Origin: Paraburkholderia sp. BL23I1N1
Lineage (GTDB): Bacteria > Pseudomonadota > Gammaproteobacteria > Burkholderiales > Burkholderiaceae
Direction of reading: 5' to 3'
Length of the DNA stretch: 64,000 bases
Assembly (NCBI RefSeq): GCF_003610295.1
Contig: NZ_RAPV01000001.1
Span: 5,456,001-5,520,000, forward strand
Shown here: in pieces, positions 39,757 to 50,100 of the stretch
Position numbering within the stretch: position 1 is the stretch's first letter
Layout of the letters: each line of letters begins with the position of its first letter
Notes under the pieces: generated by a model
What the model was told of the DNA's origin: nothing
What the model saw: the letters and a program-made list of their open reading frames with translations, nothing else
Database searches by the model: none
Position numbers and translations under genes: made by a program

Positions 39757-40659
39757 CTAGAACTTGTAGTTTACCGAAGCGAGCGTATTGAGCTCGAATC
39801 TTTTTTCGGTAATCGGGCTATTTGCCGCGTCATGCACAAGCCGCCCGAACGTAGCCGAGACCGACCCGTTCCAGTGTTTGGAAAAGTCGTAAGTCACCAT
39901 GGCGTTCATATGGACGTCCCGCACGCCGGCACTCGTGCTGTACGTGGGCAATCCTGACGCAGCGCTCTGCTGCTCCGACACGCCGAAGAACGTCCGTGTA
40001 TACGTCCCGTTCGCCCAGGTAAAGCCTGGGCCCACCGAGAACAACCAGCCGCCAACCGGCGCGGAAGCCACGAAATCCGTGCTGACCGTGGTGCCCTGAT
40101 GATGCCCGGCGATATCCTGGTACAACGCCACCGACCCGGTAAACGCCCACCACGTGTAGTCGGCGAAAAGCTTCAGTTTCGGGCCGCCATATACGTTGCC
40201 CAGTCCATGCAGGCGCGGATCGTCGGACTCCTTGCGAGTCTGGAAGTCGAAACTCAACGCGGCGCCTACGTGATAGGCCGGACCGCGCAGCACGTTGACG
40301 CCAAGCACGTCGGGGCCCTGCGAGAAAATCCGGTCGTCGTACGAAATGTCCAGCGCGGGAAACGGGAATACGGTCAACTGCCGCGATCCCGGGTACTTGG
40401 GCGTGATCACCACGCCGGGTCCCACGCCGATTTTCCATTTGCTCTCGGTGGCAGCGCCTGTGCCCGTGCTCGCGTCTGTCGTCGCGTTCGGATTTGCATC
40501 GTCGGCGTAGGCAGCGCGCGCTGTGCAAAGGCCAAGTGCAGCGGCGAGCAGGAGCGCCATGCGTGCGGATTGACCATGCCTGAGCGTGGAAGGCCGCGAC
40601 GCGCGTGCGGTGGGCTGGCGCTGGCCTTGGCTGTTTCTCAGCGTGGTAAGCGCCGTCAT
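39757..40659 (-). CDS. MipA/OmpV-family outer-membrane protein
   Basis: The 300-residue protein has a basic N-terminus and a signal peptide (about residues 34-52, MALLLAAALGLCTARAAYA), then alternating aromatic/hydrophobic strands typical of an outer-membrane barrel: KWKIGVGPGVVITPKYPGS, YDDRIFSQGPDVLGVNVL, and a C-terminal Phe (LASVNYKF). MipA interacts with murein enzymes in E. coli; OmpV-like members are porin-like. The gene overlaps the upstream hydrolase gene by four bases (40656-40659), so the operon of DUF4118 protein, hydrolase and MipA is translationally coupled. Confidence 0.87.
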   Translation of the reverse strand: MTALTTLRNSQGQRQPTARASRPSTLRHGQSARMALLLAAALGLCTARAAYADDANPNATTDASTGTGAATESKWKIGVGPGVVITPKYPGSRQLTVFPFPALDISYDDRIFSQGPDVLGVNVLRGPAYHVGAALSFDFQTRKESDDPRLHGLGNVYGGPKLKLFADYTWWAFTGSVALYQDIAGHHQGTTVSTDFVASAPVGGWLFSVGPGFTWANGTYTRTFFGVSEQQSAASGLPTYSTSAGVRDVHMNAMVTYDFSKHWNGSVSATFGRLVHDAANSPITEKRFELNTLASVNYKF

Positions 40660-41543
40660 GCGCGCTCCTTGCCCAGCGCCGCGAGTTGTCTGAGGCGTCG
40701 CGCCAGGGCTTTCGAAACGACCTGTTGCTTGCCGCTGTCGTCGCCGCTGTGGGCTGCTTCGCTCTCGCGCAAAAATAGCGCGGTTTCACGCGCGACGATT
40801 TCGCGCTCGTTGTCCGACGTAATCATGTGATACGAATCATCCAGCCAGATTGTTCGTAAAAAGGCAGTGTCGATATTCGCGGCGACAAAGCGGGCGTTGC
40901 GGGGGCTCGACGTCTCATCGTCGATCGCGTGGACAATCAGGCAATCGGTTTTGATGTCGCGCACCTGAGTGCGCACGCTCGCGGCGAGGCGGCTCGCCTG
41001 GTGCAATGCCGGCAACGAAATCGTCGACGGGCCGACTTCGCTGAAGTCGCTGCGCTGCATCGCGCGGGCAATCTTCGCCCTGAGCGCCTCGTTGCGCAAA
41101 CCGAACGGCGCTTCCTCGCGGTAGCGCCAGCGTTTGCGCATCGGCGTGAAGTACGCCCAGTTGAGCACGAAACGATACCAGGGGATTGCCCAGCCGTCGT
41201 AAGAGAGCGTCAGCGACAACAGCACGAGCGAGCGCGCCTTGGGACGACGATGCGCCAGCGCCAGCGCTAACGCCGCACCGATTGACAGCCCGCAGATCGA
41301 GACATGTGTGAAGCGCGCGGCGAGCGCGTCGTACTCGCGCATGGCGGCCTCGAGCCAGGCCTCCATCGCCGTTTCTTCGGAGCCTGCGCTGTAGCCCGGC
41401 AGGACCGGTGCGCAGGTGGTGAAGCCTTCGGCGTTCAGATAGCGTGCGAGAAAACGTAATTCGAGCGGCGAGCTCGACAGTCCGTGCAGCATCAACACGG
41501 CATGATTGTCGCCGGGTAAGAAGAGACTCGTTGGCTGGCTCAT
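40656..41543 (-). CDS. Alpha/beta hydrolase (carboxylesterase-like)
   Basis: A 295-residue serine hydrolase. Visible features are the oxyanion loop VLMLHGLSSSPLELRFLA, the nucleophile elbow GLSIGAALAL with Ser, an Asp in LIVHAIDDETSSP and the catalytic His in LDDSYHMITSDNER. The HGLSSSP start and the SDNER end are typical of the YvaK/Est30 carboxylesterase group. No signal peptide. It is the middle gene of a tight three-gene operon, three bases after the DUF4118 gene and four bases overlapping mipA, which suggests a role in envelope or lipid handling. Confidence 0.85.
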   Translation of the reverse strand: MSQPTSLFLPGDNHAVLMLHGLSSSPLELRFLARYLNAEGFTTCAPVLPGYSAGSEETAMEAWLEAAMREYDALAARFTHVSICGLSIGAALALALAHRRPKARSLVLLSLTLSYDGWAIPWYRFVLNWAYFTPMRKRWRYREEAPFGLRNEALRAKIARAMQRSDFSEVGPSTISLPALHQASRLAASVRTQVRDIKTDCLIVHAIDDETSSPRNARFVAANIDTAFLRTIWLDDSYHMITSDNEREIVARETALFLRESEAAHSGDDSGKQQVVSKALARRLRQLAALGKERA

Positions 41544-41546
41544 GGA

Positions 41547-42317
41547 TCAGGCCCCGATCCGCAGCACGAGGAACTCGCCGGCATGGGTAGTGAACCGTTC
41601 GCACACGCACTCGGTCAGTCTCGACGTACCGTCGCCGCTTTTCAGATGCACGCGATGACTCCCGGGCCACAGCGACTTGCTGAGCCGCTGGATGTCGTCG
41701 GAATCGACATCGGCGAAGCGCGGGCCCGGTGCAATCTCGTTGGGCAGACGGGGCAGCACACCTTGCGGTTTGATGTCGTCCACCTGTTGCAGCGCGTTGC
41801 GCTCGAGCGCCTGAATGAAAATAAAGGTCTTGTGATGGTGCGAGAGATGGCGCAGCAGACGGTGTGTTTCGTCGACGGCGCGGCGTGCGAGCATGCGTTC
41901 GTTGTCGTGACGCAGCAGCATTTCATAGCGCGACTGGGCGACCGATGCGATCAGCTCCGCACGAAACTGCGAGCGGCGCAGGCGTTCGATCAATATGATG
42001 ACGAGCAGCGTCACCAGCGGGTACGAGACGAGCAGAAGCAGGTCGGCGCGGTCGAATACGGCGATGCTTGCGTACGGCGGGACGAACAGGTAGTCGGCGA
42101 TACAGAGGCCGAACAGCATGACCGTGAGCGCCGGAGCCAGCCCGCAAAAATACTCGACCAATGCCGCCGCGATACAGAACGCGGTGCCCGGCATGATCGG
42201 TCCGAGAAATGGATGGAGCAACATGCGCACCCCACTGGCGATCGCCAATGCGGCGGCCGCGGTGAGCCAGACGCGTGTTCCCCGTGGTGCCCAACGACGG
42301 GCGTTTTGGACTTCCAT
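41547..42317 (-). CDS. DUF4118 (KdpD-like) membrane protein
   Basis: About 256 residues. The N-terminal half has four hydrophobic helices (about residues 17-110) matching the DUF4118 module found in the KdpD sensor: HPFLGPIMPGTAFCIAAALV and GLAPALTVMLFGLCIADYLF, then LLLLVSYPLVTLLVIILIERL. The C-terminal half lacks HisKA/HATPase motifs, so it is not a kinase; it has His-rich helical segments and ends in a small beta domain. ATG 42317 was chosen over an upstream start at 42452 because the family begins there. First gene of the hydrolase/MipA operon. Confidence 0.78.
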   Translation of the reverse strand: MEVQNARRWAPRGTRVWLTAAAALAIASGVRMLLHPFLGPIMPGTAFCIAAALVEYFCGLAPALTVMLFGLCIADYLFVPPYASIAVFDRADLLLLVSYPLVTLLVIILIERLRRSQFRAELIASVAQSRYEMLLRHDNERMLARRAVDETHRLLRHLSHHHKTFIFIQALERNALQQVDDIKPQGVLPRLPNEIAPGPRFADVDSDDIQRLSKSLWPGSHRVHLKSGDGTSRLTECVCERFTTHAGEFLVLRIGA

Positions 42318-42755
42318 GATCTTTTTTTTAGGGAGCGATTGCGCTTCCCGATTGAGTGTGGCAAGGCGCTTTAAAGCGCAGGTCGGACAATACCATAGTC
42401 GGGCAGACGCTAAAGCCCGAAAAGAGGTCAATACCGGCAGGCCGGGCGGCATATCGTGCTTCGAATGCCCGATGGAAAAACCAGTCCGAAAATAGGGGTA
42501 TTCTGCCCGGCGAGCAGTGTGCAGGCAGTCTGCTTAAGCGACCCTTAAATGGCTGGAAGCGGCTTCTACCGGACCGTCAGCCGCCTCGCCCGGACCCGCG
42601 GTCGAGCGCCGCTTCCGAACTGCATGGGCAAATGACTCGCCGCCGCGTTCCGCGAATGGTCGTGCACATACATCAGCGGCCACGTTGCTTCAATTGAAGT
42701 TAAGCCAATTTACAACTGACACAGAACACTTACGACGCCCCCGCGTTCTGACCGC
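42318..42755. other. Intergenic region with a perfect palindrome
   Basis: About 440 bases between the DUF4118 operon and the SLATT gene, both on the minus strand. It holds a perfect 14-base palindrome GCGCTTTAAAGCGC at 42366-42379, 49 bases before the DUF4118 start, a plausible operator. The rest shows no recognisable gene. Confidence 0.55.
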
Positions 42756-43274
42756 TTAGGCATCGCGACTTCGCCGCAGCTCATCGGACAGCGTTCGTTG
42801 CGTGCGATAAAAGACGCGCGGCGGCACGTTCGGTGAATCTTCGGCGAGCCGGTCGAGTTCGTCGCGGATCGCGGTGAGATAGTGGCCGTCGCGCGCGTCG
42901 GCGTCACCGGCAAAGATCGCTTCCAGCCTGCGACGTACAGCGCCATAGCGCGCACCGGCCGCGCGATGCTTTTCCGCACGCTCCGCGTATCTGAGGAAAG
43001 TTTGCAGTGCGGCGGAGACCGCCGCTGCCACGCTCACGAAGCCCACGAAAATCCTGAGCGCCGGCGAGACGGTGGCTGAACTCAACGACGCAAACACCGC
43101 TGTGCCCACAAAGGCAGTCAATACGGTGACCAGCCAGCCGACGCTGCGGTCCCGCGCGGACAGCAGGTCGGCCATGTCGTAGTGACTCATCTGGGATTCG
43201 CGCGCGCGGCGGATCCACTTGAGCAAAAGCTGGTCTTCGTCGACCGGGGGCTCGTAGGCAGTCGGGTTCTTCAT
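42756..43274 (-). CDS. SLATT-domain two-helix membrane protein
   Basis: A 172-residue protein: a charged helical N-terminus (RARESQMSHYDMADLLSARD), two transmembrane helices (about 46-66 and 72-94), the family-like stretch ALQTFLRYAERAEKHRAAGA, then RYGAVRRRLEAIF and a helical tail. This arrangement and the AERAEKHRAAGARYG motif match SLATT domains, which are predicted pore-forming effectors in nucleotide-signalling defence systems. Here no cyclase, SLOG or protease gene is adjacent, so it is a solitary copy and its role is open. ATG 43274 is used; an upstream GTG at 43337 is less likely. Confidence 0.7.
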   Translation of the reverse strand: MKNPTAYEPPVDEDQLLLKWIRRARESQMSHYDMADLLSARDRSVGWLVTVLTAFVGTAVFASLSSATVSPALRIFVGFVSVAAAVSAALQTFLRYAERAEKHRAAGARYGAVRRRLEAIFAGDADARDGHYLTAIRDELDRLAEDSPNVPPRVFYRTQRTLSDELRRSRDA

Positions 43275-43347
43275 GTCGCTCGTCGGGGCTGTCCAGTATC
43301 GCAAGCGTAGTGCATGCGCTTGACGATACTGTGCCACAGGCGAGCGC

Positions 43348-44601
43348 TCAACTGGACGCGCTGGTATTCACGCTAAACCGCTCGTTATGCGCGTTGCCGT
43401 TCAGATAGAAGTCACCGATTGCCGCTTCGCGGATGATCGCCGGATTGTGCGACGCCAGCACGCGCGCATTGCGCCAGTAGCGATCGAAACGGCGCGTCTC
43501 GCTGGTGGCCGTTGCGCCGCCCACTTCGAACAGCAGGGTTGCTGCCTGCAGTGTCTGCTCGATAACAATCTGCTGCGCCTGGAAGGTATGGATGTCCAGG
43601 TGGATATAGGTTTGCTCGTCGGTACGGCCTTCCTGCCGCGCGACTGACACCGCATCGATTGCATGGGCGAGCGCCGCGCTGATGCTCTGCGTGGAGTAAG
43701 CCAGGCTAGCGAGTCGGCCGGCGACGCGATGGACCAGCGGATTGTCGCGCGGGCTCGATTCACCTGGGATACCGAAGGTTCTTGTTTTGCTCTGCGTGAA
43801 CGCCACCGCATCACGCAACGCTGCGCGGCTGATCCCCGCCAGGTTCGCGACGTGCAGCGCCTGGTAGTACGCGGTCAGGAGGCTGTTGCGGCGTGGTTCG
43901 GCGGCGCTATAGCGGCGATACAGATTGTCGAGGGAGACCGGCACATGGTCGAAACGCGCCGTACCGCTGCCGGTGAGGCGCTGCCCGAAGCCATCCCAGT
44001 CGTCGATCCGGGCGAGACCGGGCGCATCGCTCCTGACGAGTACGCGCACGTCGCTTTGCCCGTCGTGTGCGGTGACGTCGACCCAGTCCGCGTAGAGCGT
44101 GCCGGTGGCGTAGTACTTCTCGCCATCGAGATGCCACGCGCCGTTGGTTTCGGTGAGGCGCACGCTGTTGCGGGTGGCGCCGGTGCGCTCGGACACGGCG
44201 CCGCCGATGATCTGGCCTTGGGCAATGCGCGTGAGCCAGCGGTCGCGCAGCGGTTCGTCGTTGCTTTCCAGCAGCGATTCGATGAAGCCGCCGTGCACGC
44301 GCAGGATTTGCGGCAGGTTCGAGTCTGCTTCGCCAAGACGCGTGACTAACGCGAGGAACGCTGTGAACGTGACGCCTTCGCCGCCGTAGCGCTTTGGCAC
44401 GCGCAGTTTGGTGTAGCCGGCTTCGCGCAACCATTCCACCGGAGCGTAGGGGAGCTCGCGATGCTGTTCGCGGTGAACGGCGCCCTCGGCGATGCGGGCG
44501 AATACAGGTGCGAAACGACGGGTTAGTTCGTCGTCAGCAAAGAGGGTTGCTGCATCCGCGGTTGGGTGATTCTGGTCTGGGGGCGAATTGGGTGCTGGCA
44601 T
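43348..44601 (-). CDS. Acyl-CoA-dehydrogenase-fold flavoprotein, DszC/SfnB-like
   Basis: The 417-residue protein has the acyl-CoA dehydrogenase fold: an N-terminal helical domain (VEWLREAGYTKLRVPKRYGG), a beta middle domain (GGAVSERTGATRNSVRL, GEKYYATGTLYADW) and a C-terminal helical domain (AIDAVSVARQEGR, LLFEVGGATAT, FDRYWRNAR). The lack of the usual catalytic Glu region and the YFATG..ADW pattern point to the flavin-monooxygenase branch (DszC, SfnB/SfnC) that works on organosulfur or similar compounds with reduced FMN. AAGGAGAA before ATG 44601 is a strong ribosome site. No flavin reductase or sulfur transport gene is adjacent. Confidence 0.85.
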   Translation of the reverse strand: MPAPNSPPDQNHPTADAATLFADDELTRRFAPVFARIAEGAVHREQHRELPYAPVEWLREAGYTKLRVPKRYGGEGVTFTAFLALVTRLGEADSNLPQILRVHGGFIESLLESNDEPLRDRWLTRIAQGQIIGGAVSERTGATRNSVRLTETNGAWHLDGEKYYATGTLYADWVDVTAHDGQSDVRVLVRSDAPGLARIDDWDGFGQRLTGSGTARFDHVPVSLDNLYRRYSAAEPRRNSLLTAYYQALHVANLAGISRAALRDAVAFTQSKTRTFGIPGESSPRDNPLVHRVAGRLASLAYSTQSISAALAHAIDAVSVARQEGRTDEQTYIHLDIHTFQAQQIVIEQTLQAATLLFEVGGATATSETRRFDRYWRNARVLASHNPAIIREAAIGDFYLNGNAHNERFSVNTSASS

Positions 44602-44727
44602 AAGTTCTCCTTGGCGGGGCCGCAAGCTGAGAACGGTACGGCAGGCAGAGGGGTGCCAGCAACCAAGTATTTGGTCGATTCTTAGAAGATGTAGCGAAAT
44701 GGTTTTTTTGCCTGCGCGGCGCTACGC

Positions 44728-46304
<1,577 letters not shown>

Positions 46305-46580
46305 GTTTAGCTCCTTGTGGCCGTCCTCCGGCGCCGCAACAAATTGGGCGAGTGCTGGCGCTTATATTTCCGTGTCGTGACAGTGTCCGGGTGGCGCCCC
46401 GGCACGCTGCCACACCGTTTAAAACGGCGCTTTCAGCGTGCGCCGCCGCACACACCGTAACAACGCCTGGGTGCATGCTCGGTGCATGTGTTTCAGTCCA
46501 CGCCAGCGTCTTGCGCGCGCCTTGTTTCGCATCGACCGGCATGAGGACAAAGCACACCGCTCGGCTTCATGTGAGGCGAT

Positions 46581-47753
46581 ATGAACGAGGCAACACCGGC
46601 GACGCAGACGACACAGATCACTCGTCGCTACGACATCATCAGCGACGAGGCGGAATTCTGGGCCTTGCAGGCAGAATGGGACACGTTGTGGTCGAAGGCA
46701 ACCGGCTACTACTACCAGTCGTTCAGCTTTTGCTGGCTTTCGTGGAAACTCGTAGCGAAGCCGCTTGGCCACAGGCTCAGATGCATCGTGTGCCGGGAAG
46801 ACGGGCAACTGGTCATGATCTGGCCGCTCGAAACCTACCGGCGCTGGCTCTGGACGTATCTCGTCCCGCTCGGACCTGAAGGCGGCGACTACTCGAGTGT
46901 GCTGGTGGAAAACAGCGCATCTTCGCCGGCCGTGATCGCGGGCGCGTGGGATGCCGCGCAGCAGCACTGCGGCGCCGATTTTATCCGCGTGCAGTTTGTG
47001 CGTGACACGCTGCATCTGTACCGGCTCGCGACGCAGGCGCGCAGGGTGATGTTTGCCAAACCGCACAGCGCGTCTGCCGTGGCGTTGCGCAGCGAGAGCA
47101 GCTGGGACCAGTATTGCCAGACGCTAGGCACGCTGTTCGGCAAACGGCCCGGCACCTTCACGAAACGCCTCTCCAAGCAAGGCAAGGTCGCCGTGCGCAT
47201 CGTCGACCCCGTCGACGAAAGCGAAACCGTGTCCATCATCGCGTGGATGTTCCGCTGCAAACGCCTGTGGAGCGAGCGGGTCGGCAAACGCAACCCATGG
47301 ATCGATTCGGCTGAGTTCGAGTGCTTTCTCGGCAAGCTGATCTACTCGCCCGACGTGCCCTCAATGGCGCGTCTGATCGTGGTCACGGTGGATGAAACGC
47401 CGGTTGCCGGCATCATCGTCAGTCTCGGCAACCCTTGCGCGAGCGCGATCTTTGCGGGTTACGACCCGTTCTACAGCAAATGCTGCCCTGGTTTGATCGC
47501 GGTGGAGCAATGCGTCAAATGGGCCTTCGAGAACGGCTTCGACCTGGACTTCGGCGTGGGAACGGAGCGCTTCAAGTCGTACTGGTCCCGCGGGGAAGCA
47601 TCCACCGCGTGGACCGTGCAGACCATCAACTCGCAGTGGGGCCTGCTGGCGATTGGCGGGCGGGGCCTGCTGCGCGAGTTCATCGCCCGCGTGAAGCGTC
47701 TGCGCCATGAAGGGGTTGGATCGCCGTCCACAGCCAACATTACCGGATCGTAA
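46581..47753 (+). CDS. CelD/BioF2-type acetyltransferase
   Basis: This 390-residue protein looks like the Acetyltransf_6 (CelD/FemAB-like) fold: an N-terminal GNAT-type half ([20 protein letters not shown] followed by a basic loop), and a second half with [39 protein letters not shown] and [12 protein letters not shown]. Relatives act in exopolysaccharide or cellulose assembly as N- or O-acyl transferases. No polysaccharide genes are adjacent. Its last codons overlap the response-regulator box at 47739-47754, so the promoter of the two-component operon sits partly inside this gene. Confidence 0.8.
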   Translation: MNEATPATQTTQITRRYDIISDEAEFWALQAEWDTLWSKATGYYYQSFSFCWLSWKLVAKPLGHRLRCIVCREDGQLVMIWPLETYRRWLWTYLVPLGPEGGDYSSVLVENSASSPAVIAGAWDAAQQHCGADFIRVQFVRDTLHLYRLATQARRVMFAKPHSASAVALRSESSWDQYCQTLGTLFGKRPGTFTKRLSKQGKVAVRIVDPVDESETVSIIAWMFRCKRLWSERVGKRNPWIDSAEFECFLGKLIYSPDVPSMARLIVVTVDETPVAGIIVSLGNPCASAIFAGYDPFYSKCCPGLIAVEQCVKWAFENGFDLDFGVGTERFKSYWSRGEASTAWTVQTINSQWGLLAIGGRGLLREFIARVKRLRHEGVGSPSTANITGS

Positions 47754-47754
47754 T
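47739..47754. promoter_or_regulatory. ATTAC-N6-GTAAT box before the two-component operon
   Basis: A perfect inverted repeat ATTAC (47739-47743) / GTAAT (47750-47754) with six bases between, upstream of a -10-like TATGAT at 47777-47782, 31 bases before the regulator ATG. It covers the usual activator position near -35, and the -35 itself is poor. The same pattern occurs twice in front of the RND efflux operon, so it is the likely binding site of this response regulator. Confidence 0.6.
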
Positions 47755-47812
47755 CACCGTCCGCTCTGCTTGCCGGTATGATTTAAGGCTCAAGCACAGC
47801 GGAGCACTCCCC

Positions 47813-48490
47813 ATGCGAATCCTGGTGATCGAGGACGAGCTCAAAACAGCGGCTTACCTGAAGAAAGGCCTGGAAGAATCCGGCTACGCGGTCGATGTCG
47901 CGAACGACGGTCCACAAGGGCTCATTCTCGCGCAGGAAGAAGAATACGACGTGATCGTGCTCGACGTGATGCTGCCCGGCATGGACGGCTGGACCGTCGT
48001 CAAGACCCTGCGCAGCACGCGTACCACGCCGGTGCTGTTCCTCACGGCCCGCGACGACGTCGACGACCGCGTGCGCGGCCTCGAACTCGGTGCGGACGAT
48101 TACCTCGTCAAGCCCTTCGCGTTTGTCGAATTGCTGGCCCGCGTGCGTACGTTGGCGCGCCGTGGGCCGCCGCGCGAAAGCGAACTGATCAAGGTGGGCG
48201 ACCTGGAAATGGACGTCAATCGCCGGCGCGTGAAACGCGGCGGCACGCGTATCGATCTCACGCCGCGCGAGTTTTCGCTTTTGCAGTTGCTGGCGCGCCG
48301 CCAGGGCGAAGTACTAACCCGCACGCAGATTGCGTCTTATGTGTGGGACATGAATTTCGACAGCGACACCAATGTCGTCGAGGTCGCGATCCGCCGGCTG
48401 CGCACCAAGATCGACGATAACTTTCCGGTCAAACTGATCCATACCGTGCGCGGCGTCGGCTACGTGCTCGAACTGAAGGATGCCGCCTGA
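47813..48490 (+). CDS. OmpR/CusR-family response regulator
   Basis: A 225-residue protein with an N-terminal receiver ([20 protein letters not shown]; acceptor Asp in [13 protein letters not shown]; Lys in [10 protein letters not shown]) and a C-terminal winged helix ([20 protein letters not shown], then [14 protein letters not shown]). The [12 protein letters not shown] beginning is typical of the heavy-metal regulator group (CusR, CopR, IrlR). The stop and the start of the kinase gene share one base (TGATG, 48488-48492), so the pair is translationally coupled. Likely targets are its own operon and the RND efflux genes, by shared boxes. Confidence 0.93.
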   Translation: MRILVIEDELKTAAYLKKGLEESGYAVDVANDGPQGLILAQEEEYDVIVLDVMLPGMDGWTVVKTLRSTRTTPVLFLTARDDVDDRVRGLELGADDYLVKPFAFVELLARVRTLARRGPPRESELIKVGDLEMDVNRRRVKRGGTRIDLTPREFSLLQLLARRQGEVLTRTQIASYVWDMNFDSDTNVVEVAIRRLRTKIDDNFPVKLIHTVRGVGYVLELKDAA

Positions 48491-50100
48491 TGCAGGGCCG
48501 CTCGCTTGCCGCGACGCTTGCGCTTGCCTTCGGTGTCACCACGCTCGCGGTCTTCGTGCTCGTCGGGAGTTTTCTGTACCTTGCGCTCGACAAGCAGATC
48601 AAGATGCAGGACGACCTCGACATTGTGCTGGCGGCTCGCCATGCGCGGCGGCTTGCCCAGGAACTCGATTCGGCGAAAGGGATTCGCGAACACGCTGAGC
48701 GCTTGACCAGCACCGTGCTGGGCAATCGGACGATGTCGATGGAGGTGTTCGATCCCGATGGACGCATGGCGATCGAGCACAACGCCGGGGAGACTTTCGC
48801 GACGCCGGCTGGCACGGCAAACAGTGCTGCGTCTACGGTGTCAAACGCGCCTGATGCTTCCGTTGCACTCAGTGCGGCAAGCGAAACGAGTGAAGCGAAC
48901 GAAGCAGGCGAAGCGGGCGATGTAGGCGATGTAGGCGGTCTCGAGGATCCCGGCGAAGCGGATAAAGCCGGCGGCGTCGAGACCATCGCCGCGTTGCCGC
49001 CGCTCACGCGCGTTCCCGCTTCGGCACGCATTACCGATGCCGACATCGGCGCCTGGAGCGGCCGCAACGGCACGCCGATCCGCGGCATTCTCGCGGACGC
49101 GCGGTTGCGCAACGGCGACACGGCGACCGTGCTGATCGCGCGCAACATGGGCGACCGCTGGCGGCTGCTCGACCGTTATCGCGACAAGCTCAATATCGCG
49201 GGCGTGGTCGGCGTAATTCTGGCCATGCTGCTGGGCTATCTGCTGATTCGGGCAGCTCTGCGGCCGTTGCGCGACATGGCGGCGAGTGCGGGCCGCGTCA
49301 CGGTCAACCGCCTGAATACGCGGATCACGGTGGCGCGTGTGCCGAGCGAACTCGACGCACTGGTGAAAGCACTGAATGCCATGCTCGAACGCGTCGATCA
49401 CGGTTTTCAGCGCCTCTCGCGTTTCACCGCCGACCTCGCGCACGACATGCGCACACCGCTGGGCAACATTCGCGGCGCCACCGAAGTCGCGCTCGCGCGG
49501 CCACGCTCCACCGACGAATATGAAGCCGTGCTCGCATCGAATCTGGAAGAATGCGACCGGCTCTCGCGGATGATCGAAAACGTGCTGTTTCTTGCACGCG
49601 CTGAACATCCGCAGTTCGTCAAACACATGCGCCAGTTCGATGCGGCGCAGGAACTGACGCGCATCGCCGAATACTTCGAAGGTATCGCCGACGATGCGAA
49701 TGTCAGGATGCAGGTCACCGGCGCCGCGACGCTGACCGCGGATCTCGAACTGTTTCGCCGCGCCGTCAGCAATCTGCTTGCCAATGCGATCCGCTATACG
49801 CCGCGCGGCGGCGAAATCGTGCTCGATGTTCGCGCTTTGGCCGACGCCGTGCGCGTCACCGTATCGAACCAGGGGCAACCGATCGCCGCCGAACATCTCG
49901 AACGGATCTTCGACCGTTTCTATCGCGTCGACCCGTCGCGCAGCGCCTTGCCTTCGTCTGGCGTATCGCAAGGGTCCCCGGGTTCGACTGGGCTCGGGCT
50001 TGCCATCGTCCGCACGATCATGGAGTTGCATGGCGGCACGGTGTATGCGGAGAGCGACGCGCGGAGCACGTGTTTTGTGCTTACGTTCCGGCGGGGGTAG
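48490..50100 (+). CDS. CusS-type sensor histidine kinase with long low-complexity insert
   Basis: This 536-residue membrane kinase has two helices (about 8-32 and 236-258 by hydrophobicity), a HAMP region, HisKA with LAHDMRTPLGNI, and an HATPase ending GLGLAIVRTIMELHGG. The periplasmic loop carries an unusual Ala/Glu/Gly-rich segment (about residues 102-168) with short repeated units such as EAGEAGDVGDVGG. Relatives sense copper, silver or zinc through this loop, but the His/Met residues expected for metal binding are few, so the signal may be different. Its end overlaps the convergent outer-membrane factor gene by 20 bases. Confidence 0.88.
   Translation: MQGRSLAATLALAFGVTTLAVFVLVGSFLYLALDKQIKMQDDLDIVLAARHARRLAQELDSAKGIREHAERLTSTVLGNRTMSMEVFDPDGRMAIEHNAGETFATPAGTANSAASTVSNAPDASVALSAASETSEANEAGEAGDVGDVGGLEDPGEADKAGGVETIAALPPLTRVPASARITDADIGAWSGRNGTPIRGILADARLRNGDTATVLIARNMGDRWRLLDRYRDKLNIAGVVGVILAMLLGYLLIRAALRPLRDMAASAGRVTVNRLNTRITVARVPSELDALVKALNAMLERVDHGFQRLSRFTADLAHDMRTPLGNIRGATEVALARPRSTDEYEAVLASNLEECDRLSRMIENVLFLARAEHPQFVKHMRQFDAAQELTRIAEYFEGIADDANVRMQVTGAATLTADLELFRRAVSNLLANAIRYTPRGGEIVLDVRALADAVRVTVSNQGQPIAAEHLERIFDRFYRVDPSRSALPSSGVSQGSPGSTGLGLAIVRTIMELHGGTVYAESDARSTCFVLTFRRG

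Noticed and set aside
40099..40830. Plus-strand frame over the MipA and hydrolase genes
   Set aside because: Shadow of two tightly coupled real genes.
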